Assembly: GCA_036824145.1 (NCBI GenBank)
Contig: DAITAT010000031.1
Location: 1-19,120, forward strand
DNA: 19,120 nt
Direction: 5' to 3'
Source: DATMMS01 sp036824145
GTDB taxonomy: Bacteria > Chloroflexota > Dormibacteria > DASZGP01
Part shown: piece after piece, positions 7,919 to 15,316 of the stretch
Position numbering within the stretch: position 1 is the stretch's first letter
How the letters are laid out: each line of letters begins with the position of its first letter
The notes under the pieces: generated by a model
Database searches by the model: none
Seen by the model: only the letters and a program-made list of their open reading frames with translations
What the model was told of the DNA's origin: nothing
Program-made: the position numbers and the translations under genes

Positions 7919-9634
7919 TCAGCCTCGTTGGCGCCGGCGCAGGTAGACGCTCACCCCCAGCGCCCCCACCAGCGCCGGCAGGAAGAAGGGGTAGCCGATC
8001 AGGATCAGCTGCCGCTGGGCGTCGGTGAGGAAGACCGCCTCCGGGGTGGCGGTGCGGGGCGCGATGTTGATCACCTTGTCCTGTCCCGCCAGCCAGTTGA
8101 TGGCGTTGACCATCAGCGGCATGTTCCCGGGCGGCTGGGTGGTCTGGCTGGCGACCAGGTCGTCGGCGAAGCCCGCGCCGCCGAAGGCAACAATCCGCAC
8201 CGGGCGGGTCCCGGCGGGCGCCGAAGTCTGCTCCAGTGTCGCCGCCAGCGTGAACGGCCCCTTCTTGTCGGCCGCGAGGCAGTTGGAGTCGGTGACGGTG
8301 AGGTCGGTTCGCGCGCAGGCGCCGCCGGCGCTTGAGATCAGCGGCGTCTCGGTATAGCCGGTGGCCGCCTTGCCGTCGACCGAGGTGGCCCCCAGCAGCA
8401 GCACCGGGAGCGTGTCCAGGCCTCGGGTCACCGGGCTCTGGCCGAAGCTGCTGATCAGCAGCACCTCGGCCGCCGACGACTGGCTGTAGTGCAGCTGCTT
8501 GTCGAGGACGATGCCGCCACCAAAGCTGATCCCGTACTTCGAGACCAGGGTGGCGAGGTTGCTCTTGCCCAGCGGTGGGCTGCTGACCAAAAGGTGGCCG
8601 CCCTTGGCCACGTAGTCGTCGAGAGCGGCGAGTTCATTTGGGCTCAGCGCGGCCACCGGGTCGAGGATCACAACCTCGTCGGCGTCAGCGGGGACGGCGG
8701 TGGCCTGCAAAGCCGATGGGCTACCCGAAGCCGAGGGCGACGGCGAAGCCACGGCCGTGGGTGAGGCTGGGGCCGATGCCGCCGGAGCCGGCGAGGCGTT
8801 GAGCGAAGGCACACCCGGGGTGGTCAGCGTTCCGCCGGACCCGGTGGCGAGGTTGAGAGTGGCGGATGTAATGCCCTGCTTGTCGAGCGCCGCCTTCAGC
8901 GCCGTGAAGCTGTTCCCCGACTGGGATGCGGTGCTGATATCTCCTTCGCCATGCCCGGCCAGGAAGTACGCCTTTGGAGACTTCCCGGTTGAGAGCCGCA
9001 GCAGGCTGGTAGTGAAGTCCTGCTCGGTGGTGGCGGTGGTGACCTCAGGGGCACGGTTCTTGTAGACGAAGACCACCGAGTCCGCCTGGGTCACCTTCTG
9101 CTGTTGCGCCAGCGTGGGCCGTTCAATGACGCTGTAGCGCTGGACGACCAGGTTGGAGTTGACGTTGTGGTACTGCTTCAACAGGTTGAAGGCGGTGTCC
9201 TGCTCGCTGGCCTGCTGGCCGTACCAGACTGTCACCTGCACCGGGGAGTCGAGCGACTTGAGGACCGAAACCGTCTGCGGCGCCAGGGTGTTGACCTGGC
9301 CCTTGCTGAGGTCGAGCTTGGTATCGGCGAGGCGGTCGCGAACGACCATGTTGAGCAAGATCACCGCCCCCACCACCAGGACCGCCTGGGCGATCGCCTT
9401 GGTGCCCGCCTGGAGTTCGCCCTGGCCAAGGAACGCCCGCAGCGACTCGGGCTCGAGGAACCCGAAGATGACCATCAGGATCAGGCCCAGGACCACGAAC
9501 CCGGGACCGGCCCCGGTGAAGCCGAACAGGATGATCAAGGCGAGGCCGATCGCCAGCGTGATGCCGGCCACCGCGAGGATGACCCGGGCTGCCCCCCGCG
9601 CGACCGCGCTGCCCCCCGACTGGGGCGTGCTCAA
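7919..9634 (-). CDS. GldG-like ABC transport auxiliary protein
   Basis: 571 residues. Two hydrophobic segments (about 17-60), a third (about 80-98), then an extracytoplasmic domain with the GldG-family opening KLDLSKGQVNTLAPQTVSVL (106-125), the AGHGE motif (226-230) and VVILDPVAALSPNELAALDDYV (321-342), closed by a C-terminal transmembrane helix (about 543-564) and an RRRQR anchor. In GldG proteins this soluble part is an ABC_transp_aux domain of unknown ligand. Residues 279-316 form an Ala/Pro/Ser linker, absent from the core fold. The start could be GTG at 9640, but the TTG at 9634 overlaps the permease stop as TTGA and has AGGAAG 5 nt upstream, so I prefer it. Despite the name there is no evidence of gliding motility here. 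Confidence 0.88.
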   Translation of the reverse strand: MSTPQSGGSAVARGAARVILAVAGITLAIGLALIILFGFTGAGPGFVVLGLILMVIFGFLEPESLRAFLGQGELQAGTKAIAQAVLVVGAVILLNMVVRDRLADTKLDLSKGQVNTLAPQTVSVLKSLDSPVQVTVWYGQQASEQDTAFNLLKQYHNVNSNLVVQRYSVIERPTLAQQQKVTQADSVVFVYKNRAPEVTTATTEQDFTTSLLRLSTGKSPKAYFLAGHGEGDISTASQSGNSFTALKAALDKQGITSATLNLATGSGGTLTTPGVPSLNASPAPAASAPASPTAVASPSPSASGSPSALQATAVPADADEVVILDPVAALSPNELAALDDYVAKGGHLLVSSPPLGKSNLATLVSKYGISFGGGIVLDKQLHYSQSSAAEVLLISSFGQSPVTRGLDTLPVLLLGATSVDGKAATGYTETPLISSAGGACARTDLTVTDSNCLAADKKGPFTLAATLEQTSAPAGTRPVRIVAFGGAGFADDLVASQTTQPPGNMPLMVNAINWLAGQDKVINIAPRTATPEAVFLTDAQRQLILIGYPFFLPALVGALGVSVYLRRRQRG

Positions 9635-10377
9635 TGCCACTTCCTGGCGCCCAACGCCACCGCCGACAGGTACAGCGGGACCCCGATCATCGTCAGGCCG
9701 TAGACGAGATCGGGCAGCGCCAGGCTGCCGCCCCCGAAGGCATCGATGTGCTCGCGCGGGCTGAGGTAGGTGAGGAAGTCACTCAAGGGCGGCTGGAAGA
9801 GTGACGCGGCGCTGGGGATGATCAACAGGAGCAGCAGGAAGACGATACTGACCACCGCCGCAATGATCTGGTTAGACGTCAGGGTCGACGCAAACAGGCC
9901 GACGGCCAGGAAGCCGCCGAGCACCAGGACATTGCCCAGGTAGCCGACCAGGATGGGCCCCCAGTCGAGCTGGCCGAGCTTGAGGAAGAGGAACTGCTGC
10001 TTGTCGACCGCGGTGACCAGCAGGATCAGAAGCGAAACCAAGGTCGTGGCCAGCAGCGTCATGAGCATTACCAGCGCCGCCGCGTACTTGCCGATGACCA
10101 GCTCGATGTCTCGGAGCGGAGTGGTGAGCAGCAGCTCGATGGTCCCCTGCTGCTTCTCCTGCGAGACCAGGCGCATCGTCAGCAGCGGCGCCAGCAAGAC
10201 CATCACGAAGACCACGATGTTAAAGGTGGTGCGCAGGCTCGCCCGCTGGCTGCTGATGGTGTTGACGGCGAAGAAGAACCCGTAGGCGAGGATGAAGAGG
10301 GCCGTGACCACGTAGAACAGGGGCGAGACAAAGTAAACCTTGAGCTCCTTGCGGGCGATCGTGAGGATGTTGCTCAC
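9631..10377 (-). CDS. ABC-2 type permease (GldF-like)
   Basis: 248 residues with six predicted membrane helices: about 20-40, 52-69, 100-122, 143-163, 169-190 and 222-242. The N-terminal amphipathic stretch ILTIARKELKVYFVSPLFY is typical of GldF/ABC-2 permeases, as is the conserved MRLVSQEKQQGTIELLLTTP (68-87) cytoplasmic loop, the coupling region to the ATPase. It forms the membrane pore of the exporter with the ATPase encoded just upstream. GTG start overlaps the ATPase TGA stop (GTGA), with AAGGA 6 nt upstream of it. The GldG-like gene starts inside its last codons. Confidence 0.92.
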   Translation of the reverse strand: MSNILTIARKELKVYFVSPLFYVVTALFILAYGFFFAVNTISSQRASLRTTFNIVVFVMVLLAPLLTMRLVSQEKQQGTIELLLTTPLRDIELVIGKYAAALVMLMTLLATTLVSLLILLVTAVDKQQFLFLKLGQLDWGPILVGYLGNVLVLGGFLAVGLFASTLTSNQIIAAVVSIVFLLLLLIIPSAASLFQPPLSDFLTYLSPREHIDAFGGGSLALPDLVYGLTMIGVPLYLSAVALGARKWH

Positions 10378-11384
10378 TCGCCGTCCTTCGCGTCGGGCGG
10401 GGCCGGTTGCGAGTCGACACGATCCTGCTGCAGGGCAGAAGCCTCGGTGTCGGTGTCGCTGCGGGTCAGGCGCAGGAAGATGTCTTCCAGGCTGATGGAC
10501 TCGGCGCGCAGCTCGTAGAGGTCGATGTCCGCCGTCACCAGCGCCCGGGCAACCCGGTGGCGCAGCTCCACGTCCGGCTCGCCCTCGATGACGATGCGGC
10601 GCCGGTCCTCGGGCAGAGGCTCGATGTGGACGCTGACGACCCCAGGCAGGCTCTGCAGTGCCAGCCGGACCTGGTCCTCCTCGGCGACCACCAGCACCTC
10701 CAGTCGCTGGCCGTGCTTCATCATCCCGCCCAGCCCCTCGGGGGTGTCGGAAGCCACGATGCTGCCTTCGTTGATGATCAGGACGCGGTCGCAGGTGGCC
10801 TCGACCTCGGGGAGGATGTGGGTCGAGAGGATCACGGTGTGCTCCTTGCCCAGCTCGCGGATCAGCGTCCGAGTCTCACTCCGCTGCCGCGGGTCGAGGC
10901 CCTCGGTGGGCTCGTCGAGGATCATCACCTCGGGTTCGTGGATCACCGCCTGGGCGATGCCGACCCGCTGCCGGAAGCCCTTGGAGAGCTTGCCGATGAT
11001 GCGATCGGAGACGTCGGTGAGGTTGGCCTTCTGGATCGCCAGGCTGATCTTGTCGGCCCGGCTCTCGCGATTGATGCCCCGCAGCCGGGCGACGAACTCG
11101 AGGTAATCGTGGACCGTGAGCTCGCGGTAGAGCTGCACCGACTCGGGCAGGTAGCCGATGTGGCGGCGGGCGTCGATCGACTGTTTGTCGACGTCGAAAC
11201 CGGCGACGCGGGCCGAGCCGCTGGTCGGCGGAAGGTAGCCGGTGAGGATCCGCATGGTGGTGGTTTTACCGGCGCCGTTGGGGCCAAGGAAGCCCAGGAT
11301 TTCTCCTTTCTCGACGGAGAAGCTGACATCTTTGAGGACCAGCCGACCGGCATAGTCCTTCGTCAGCGAGTCGACCTCTATCAT
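10374..11384 (-). CDS. ABC transporter ATPase (GldA/CcmA-like)
   Basis: 336 residues. Walker A GPNGAGKTT (34-42), signature LSKGFRQR (133-140), Walker B VMILDEPTEGLDP (153-165, E158 catalytic) and switch His in STHIL (187-191) are all intact. The Q-loop position reads YLPES (78-82), with Glu where most ATPases have Gln, a substitution usual in this GldA-like branch. After the nucleotide-binding domain (to about 215) comes a C-terminal regulatory region (about 225-305) and a charged tail. It powers the permease encoded immediately downstream. The ATG has no SD; the TGGCATAAT extended -10 lies 10 nt upstream, so the transcript would have almost no leader. First gene of a four-gene operon. Confidence 0.95.
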   Translation of the reverse strand: MIEVDSLTKDYAGRLVLKDVSFSVEKGEILGFLGPNGAGKTTTMRILTGYLPPTSGSARVAGFDVDKQSIDARRHIGYLPESVQLYRELTVHDYLEFVARLRGINRESRADKISLAIQKANLTDVSDRIIGKLSKGFRQRVGIAQAVIHEPEVMILDEPTEGLDPRQRSETRTLIRELGKEHTVILSTHILPEVEATCDRVLIINEGSIVASDTPEGLGGMMKHGQRLEVLVVAEEDQVRLALQSLPGVVSVHIEPLPEDRRRIVIEGEPDVELRHRVARALVTADIDLYELRAESISLEDIFLRLTRSDTDTEASALQQDRVDSQPAPPDAKDGE

Positions 11385-11394
11385 GAGCGCGCGA

Positions 11395-11403
11395 ATTATG
11401 CCA
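11395..11403 (-). promoter_or_regulatory. Extended -10 element of the ABC operon
   Basis: On the minus strand TGGCATAAT (11403-11395) is a TGn-extended -10 with 5/6 match in the hexamer. The expected transcription start lies within about 4 nt of the ATG at 11384. No good -35 is visible 16-18 nt upstream, as is common for extended -10 promoters. The 62-nt gap is shared with divergent cinA, which also has no SD. Confidence 0.4.
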
Positions 11404-11446
11404 CAGCGCCCCTGAAGGACCTGTTAGAGCCGGATAAGCTCACCGG

Positions 11447-12301
11447 ATGGCATCGGGGAACGAGGAAAAGCAGTCGGTGGTGATCGCGGTGGGCGACGAG
11501 CTGCTGCGCGGCCACACGCTGGACAGCAATACCAACTGGCTCGCCCAGCGGCTCTACGCGCTCGGGTTTCCGCTGCGCCGGGCCCACATCGTGGCGGACA
11601 TCCAGGACGAGATCGTGCAGGCGGTCCGGGCCGAGATCGAGGGCCAGCCGGACTGCCTGTTTGTCTGCGGTGGGCTTGGTCCCACCCCTGATGACCGCAC
11701 CCTCTCGGCGCTGGCGGTCGCGCTGAACCGGCCGCTAAAGCTGGACCCGGCGGTAGCCGAGCACATCCAGGTACGCCTCGATTGGCTGCACGACGTCGGC
11801 CGCATCAAGAGTCCCGACATGAGCCAGGCCAACCGCCGGATGGCCGAGGTGCCGGAGGGAGCCACCATCCTCGACAACGCCATCGGGATGGCGCCCGGGT
11901 TGGCTTTCCCGCTCCAGCTGCCGGATGGGACGGGAGGCGCAGGCGATGGGCGCCAGCTGTTCGTGCTCCCAGGTGTGCCGCGGGAGCTCAAGACGATCTT
12001 CGAAGACGAAATCGCGCCCCGGTACCTCGCCGGTCAGACCGGCCACGTGACCGAGGAGGTCCACTTTGGCGGCGCCGTCGAGGCGGAGTTCTGGGAGCTG
12101 CTCAACCGTATCGAGACCGAGTTCCCGGGCGTCTCCGTGGGATCCTACCCACAGCCGGATCGGGGCCACCTGATCATCCGCCTCGCGGGCGCCAAGGCGA
12201 GTGACGTACGAGCCGCAGCCGACGCCGTTAGGTATGCGGCCCCAGCCGAGGCCGATTCGGCCCTCGGCGCGCCGGACGAGCTTCCCTCGGCCGACAGGTA
12301 G
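11447..12301 (+). CDS. cinA: CinA N-domain protein (MoaB/MogA-like, nucleotide-binding)
   Basis: 284 residues carrying only the N-terminal domain of CinA: GDELL (16-20), CGGLGPTPDD (74-83), QANRRMA (127-133), NAIGMAPG (144-151) and LPGVPREL (174-181). In full-length CinA this domain has ADP-ribose/NAD-cycle pyrophosphatase-type activity and is followed by a nicotinamide-mononucleotide deamidase domain of about 160 residues. Here the C-terminal deamidase is absent and the protein ends in a low-complexity Ala/Pro tail. Start ATG without SD. It stands alone on its strand, and its stop is 15 nt from the convergent hydratase stop. Family sure, exact substrate not. Confidence 0.9.
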   Translation: MASGNEEKQSVVIAVGDELLRGHTLDSNTNWLAQRLYALGFPLRRAHIVADIQDEIVQAVRAEIEGQPDCLFVCGGLGPTPDDRTLSALAVALNRPLKLDPAVAEHIQVRLDWLHDVGRIKSPDMSQANRRMAEVPEGATILDNAIGMAPGLAFPLQLPDGTGGAGDGRQLFVLPGVPRELKTIFEDEIAPRYLAGQTGHVTEEVHFGGAVEAEFWELLNRIETEFPGVSVGSYPQPDRGHLIIRLAGAKASDVRAAADAVRYAAPAEADSALGAPDELPSADR

Positions 12302-12316
12302 GGTCGCATCCAGCGA

Positions 12317-13138
12317 TTACTGCCCGGTGAACTCCGGTATCTGCTTGCTGAGGAAGCTGAGCACGCCCACGACGGCGTCTTCCGACAGCGCGGACTCGAC
12401 GAACCCCTTCATCTCGACCTCGAGGGCATCCTCGATCTTCTCCATGCCGACGCCCTCGTTGACGGCCTTCTTGATCAGGGCCTGCGCCAGCGGCGCGCCG
12501 GCGGCAAGCTTCTCGGCCTTGGCCTGCACGCAAGCCTCGAACTCAGCCGCTGAGGGCGCCTCGTGCACCAGCCCGATGCGGAGCGCTTCCTTGGCGTTGA
12601 TCCGGGTGCCCTCCAGCATCATCTCGAGGGCGATGCCCCTGCCCACCAGCCGCGGCAAACGCTGCGTGCCGCCGGCGCCGGGGATGATGCCAAGATTGAC
12701 CTCGGTCTGACCGATGGTGGCCTTGCCGTCATCGACCATGATCCGGTAGTCGCATGACAGCGCCAGCTCGCAGCCGCCGCCGAGGGCGTGGCCGTTGATC
12801 GCGGCGATGACGATCTTGGCTGACTTCTCCAGGCGCGTAAAGCATTTCTGGACGTAGCCGACACTGTCCCGCAGCGCCTTCTCCGTGGCATCGCGGTCGG
12901 AGCGATCCGCGCTGCCCAGCTCGGTGAGGTCAGCGCCCACCGAGAAGTACTTCTCGTAAGCGCTGCGGATGACGATGACCCTGACCTCCGGGTCCGCTTC
13001 GAGCTCCTCGAGCGCCCTGACGAGGTCGCGACCGAGGTCGTTGGCGATCGAGTTGTTGCCCTTGCGGGCCAGCGTGATGCTGCCAATCCGGCCCTCCTTG
13101 GAGGCGGTGGCGACGATCTCGGTTGCCTGCTCAGTCAT
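12317..13138 (-). CDS. Enoyl-CoA hydratase/isomerase (crotonase family)
   Basis: 273 residues, normal length. Crotonase core AAINGHALGGGCELALSCDYR (112-132) and GQTEVNLGIIPGAGGTQRLP (143-162). Both glutamates used for syn-hydration are present: E124 in GGGCEL and E146 in QTEV, equivalent to rat Glu144 and Glu164. A true hydratase making (S)-3-hydroxyacyl-CoA is therefore likely. The CoA/oxyanion-loop motif reads FSVGAD (65-70), a conservative variant of FSAGAD. Start ATG, with GGAGGA 6 nt upstream. Last gene of the SCP2-MaoC-SDR operon, 11 nt after the SDR stop. Cytosolic, beta-oxidation or related acyl-CoA metabolism. Confidence 0.94.
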   Translation of the reverse strand: MTEQATEIVATASKEGRIGSITLARKGNNSIANDLGRDLVRALEELEADPEVRVIVIRSAYEKYFSVGADLTELGSADRSDRDATEKALRDSVGYVQKCFTRLEKSAKIVIAAINGHALGGGCELALSCDYRIMVDDGKATIGQTEVNLGIIPGAGGTQRLPRLVGRGIALEMMLEGTRINAKEALRIGLVHEAPSAAEFEACVQAKAEKLAAGAPLAQALIKKAVNEGVGMEKIEDALEVEMKGFVESALSEDAVVGVLSFLSKQIPEFTGQ

Positions 13139-13149
13139 CTGTCTTCCTC

Positions 13150-13989
13150 CTAGAAGGTGAAGAGGTCGACGCCGCCGGCCACGACGACGACCTGGCCGGT
13201 GATGTATCGCGCCTCCTCGGAGCAGAGGAAGGCGATGGTGTTGGAGATGTCCTCGGGCTTGCCCGGCTCACGGAAGACGGTGCGCTTGACGATGCGCTCG
13301 TTCATCTCCGGGTTGCCCATCTGGAAGGCCTCGGTGCCGATGACGCCGGGCGCGATGATGTTGGAGGTGATGCCGTGGCGGCCGCCCTCCAGGGCGACGG
13401 TCTTGCCCAGCCCCACCATCGACGCCTTGGTCGCCGAATAGCTGGCCTGGCCGAAGCCGCCCAGCGTCCCGGCGACCGACGCCATGAAGATGACGCGCCC
13501 CCATTTGTTCGCTTTCATGTGGGGGAAGACCGCCTTGGTGACGTTGTAGGAGCCGGTCAGGTTGACCTTGAGGTCGCGGTCCCAGAGCTCATCCAGCTGC
13601 CGCTCCAGCGGGGCAACGTGGTCCAGGGTGGCGGCGTTGTTGATGAGAATGTCGATCTTGCCGAATTCTTTGACGACGTTCTCGACGACCTCATGGACCT
13701 GCTCGCGGTTGGTGACGTCCATCTTGATGGCGGCCGACTTGCGCCCCATCTCGCGGATCTCGGCGCTGGTCTTCTCCGAGTAGACAGCGCCGGACTGCTG
13801 CATGAAGTTGGCCAGCGCTGACATCGACGCCTGGGCGGTCGATTCGAGATCCGGATCCGACTCGACCAGGATATCGGTGACAACCACGTCGGCGCCCAGG
13901 CTGGCGAGGGTGAGGCAGTCCTGCCGGCCCAGGCCGCGGGATCCGCCGGTGACGAGCGCCACCTTTCCGGTCAGGTCACAAAAAGCCAT
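13150..13989 (-). CDS. Short-chain dehydrogenase/reductase (probable 3-hydroxyacyl-CoA dehydrogenase)
   Basis: 279 residues. Cofactor motif TGGSRGLG (14-21), D39 at the end of strand 2 favouring NAD(H), NNAA (117-120) as a variant of NNAG, N143, and the catalytic S171, Y184 and K188 in YSATK. Between strand 2 and the next strand there is an insertion (about 43-80) rich in Ser, Gln and Glu, missing from ordinary FabG-type SDRs; longer loops here also occur in mycofactocin-linked SDRs and in the SDR domain of peroxisomal multifunctional enzymes. The region GGFGQASYSATKASMVGLG (177-195) also resembles the latter. Start ATG with GAGGAG 5 nt upstream. Lies 65 nt after the MaoC-C gene and 11 nt before the hydratase. 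Confidence 0.92.
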   Translation of the reverse strand: MAFCDLTGKVALVTGGSRGLGRQDCLTLASLGADVVVTDILVESDPDLESTAQASMSALANFMQQSGAVYSEKTSAEIREMGRKSAAIKMDVTNREQVHEVVENVVKEFGKIDILINNAATLDHVAPLERQLDELWDRDLKVNLTGSYNVTKAVFPHMKANKWGRVIFMASVAGTLGGFGQASYSATKASMVGLGKTVALEGGRHGITSNIIAPGVIGTEAFQMGNPEMNERIVKRTVFREPGKPEDISNTIAFLCSEEARYITGQVVVVAGGVDLFTF

Positions 13990-14054
13990 TCCATCTCCTC
14001 ATTGATTCGCCTTGCGGGGACTCCGCGTGGGGGGCGGGATTCCGAATTGTTGGT

Positions 14055-14462
14055 CTAGAGGGCGATCTCCGCTTCGCCGTGGCTGAGGACACGCTCGCCG
14101 CGCTGGTTCTCGACCCAGACGCTCAGCACCGCGGTGTCGGCGGCCTCGTCGACGCTGGCAACTGTACCCTTGCAGGTGACCACGTCGCCGGGCTGGACCA
14201 TAGTCGAGAAACGGACTCCCAGCCGCCGCAGGCGGGTAGCGTCGCCAAGCCAGTCGGTGGTGGCACGCGAGATCAGGCCGAAGCTGAGCATGCCGTGGGC
14301 GATGATCCCGGGCAGGCCCACCGCGAGCGCCACTTCGTCGACCTGGTGGATCGGGTTCTGGTCGCCACTGGCGTCAGCGTAGGCCTTGATCCCCTCGCGG
14401 GTGATCTCCTGGCTGAGGCTGAAGATCTCCTCGCCAACGGTGAGCTGGGTGCTGGAGGTCAT
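14055..14462 (-). CDS. MaoC-like (R)-enoyl-CoA/ACP hydratase, catalytic subunit
   Basis: 135 residues, a single hot-dog domain. It carries the hydratase-2 signature YADASGDQNPIH (28-39) with the catalytic D34 and H39, and IIAHGMLSFGL (53-63) behind it. Expected reaction: reversible hydration of trans-2-enoyl-CoA to (R)-3-hydroxyacyl-CoA, or the ACP version. The open frame continues upstream as the shadow of the neighbouring gene; the start is the ATG that overlaps that gene's TGA (ATGA), behind a GGGAGAGG stretch. By analogy with HadAB and other paired MaoC proteins, it probably forms a heterodimer with the non-catalytic partner encoded immediately upstream. Confidence 0.92.
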   Translation of the reverse strand: MTSSTQLTVGEEIFSLSQEITREGIKAYADASGDQNPIHQVDEVALAVGLPGIIAHGMLSFGLISRATTDWLGDATRLRRLGVRFSTMVQPGDVVTCKGTVASVDEAADTAVLSVWVENQRGERVLSHGEAEIAL

Positions 14463-14905
14463 CCCTCTCCCGCATTGTTGTTGGGCTCCGGCAGGACCAG
14501 CACCGTCGCCCGCGAGCGGCCGACCTCCTCGCCGCCCTCGTCGACCACGATGGCCTCCGCGACGACGAACTGCAGGCTGCGCTTCTGGTGCACATCGATG
14601 ACGCTGCCCTGTGCGGTCACGGTCTCGCCGACGCGCAGCGCGCGCTTCCACGTGAACTCCTGCTCGGCGTGGATCAGGCGGCTGGGGCTGACGCCCATGC
14701 GCCCGAGGCTGCCGGACCCGGCGCCAAGGGCGTAGACGGCGGCAAAGGCCGGCGGCGCGATCTTGCCGTCGGCGTCGGTCGGCGACTGCGGGTACGCCGG
14801 GTTGGTCTCCCCGAGCGCCTTCACATAGGTGTAGACCGACGCGGCGTCGATGGCGGTCGTGATCGGCGAGCCCTTCTCGCCGATCAGGGAACGGTCCAGT
14901 GCGAT
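14459..14905 (-). CDS. MaoC-N-like hydratase partner subunit, apparently ATC start
   Basis: 148 residues if read from the ATC at 14905, giving MALDRSLIGEKGSP, which is how MaoC-N (FAS1 dehydratase-like) proteins usually open. The first ATG/GTG/TTG in frame is GTG at 14824; starting there leaves 121 residues and removes the first strand and part of the central hot-dog helix. In-frame codons between the upstream TGA and 14824 include no ATG, GTG or TTG. The catalytic Asp/His pair is missing: the site reads ALGETNPAY, so this is the non-catalytic half, as in HadA/HadC. It starts 4 nt after the SCP2 stop and overlaps the catalytic subunit by 4 nt. The ATC start is inference; a base error for ATG is possible. 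Confidence 0.8.
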   Translation of the reverse strand: MALDRSLIGEKGSPITTAIDAASVYTYVKALGETNPAYPQSPTDADGKIAPPAFAAVYALGAGSGSLGRMGVSPSRLIHAEQEFTWKRALRVGETVTAQGSVIDVHQKRSLQFVVAEAIVVDEGGEEVGRSRATVLVLPEPNNNAGEG

Positions 14906-14909
14906 CTGG

Positions 14910-15233
14910 CTAGCGGAGGACGTTCTGGAGCTTCATTGCCAGCCCCATGTCGCCCTTGACCTTGAGCTTGCCGCTCATGAATGCCATGGTGCCGTCGAGC
15001 TTGCCATCAACAAGGTCCAGGAAATCACTGGCCGCCATCGTGATGGTGATGTTGGGGCTCTCGGCCTGGCCGCTACCGAACTCGCCGCTGCCATCGGCCA
15101 GCTTGACCCACTTCTCGCCACCGCCGTCGCCGGTGAGGTCGAACTGGTAAGTGGCCTTCATGCCTGCAACCTTTGAGGGATCGGTCTTGAGACGGCTTTC
15201 CACCTCTGTGAAGACTTCGTCAACAGTGGCCAT
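14910..15233 (-). CDS. SCP2 sterol-carrier-type lipid-binding protein
   Basis: 107 residues, the size of a single SCP2 domain. KATYQFDLTGDGGGEKWVKLADGSGEF (26-52) forms the strand region, followed by PNITITMAASDFLDLVDGKLDGTMAFMSGKLKVKGDMG (59-96), a characteristic SCP2 stretch lining the lipid cavity. It would bind acyl-CoA or another hydrophobic ligand in the cytosol and present it to the enzymes encoded behind it. Start ATG with a perfect AGGAGGT SD 6 nt upstream. First gene of the operon, behind the promoter at 15271-15300 and a palindrome at 15249-15266. Confidence 0.93.
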   Translation of the reverse strand: MATVDEVFTEVESRLKTDPSKVAGMKATYQFDLTGDGGGEKWVKLADGSGEFGSGQAESPNITITMAASDFLDLVDGKLDGTMAFMSGKLKVKGDMGLAMKLQNVLR

Positions 15234-15248
15234 GCAGCTACCTCCTAA

Positions 15249-15266
15249 ACTGACACTCCCGTCAGT
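15249..15266. promoter_or_regulatory. Candidate TetR-type operator of the lipid operon
   Basis: ACTGAC (15249-15254) and GTCAGT (15261-15266) form a perfect 6-bp-arm palindrome with a 6-nt spacer. It covers the expected transcription start of the promoter at 15271-15300 and ends 3 nt before the SCP2 SD, a repressor position. No regulator gene is in the window. Confidence 0.55.
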
Positions 15267-15270
15267 CGCG

Positions 15271-15300
15271 AGGATAGGCCCGGGGCGGCGGGAAAGTCAA
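15271..15300 (-). promoter_or_regulatory. Promoter of the SCP2-MaoC-SDR-hydratase operon
   Basis: On the minus strand TTGACT (15300-15295, 5/6) and TATCCT (15276-15271, 4/6) are 18 nt apart. Transcription would start near 15264, inside the palindrome, leaving about 30 nt of leader with the AGGAGGT SD. Confidence 0.6.
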
Positions 15301-15316
15301 ACCGCCTCGACTCGGT

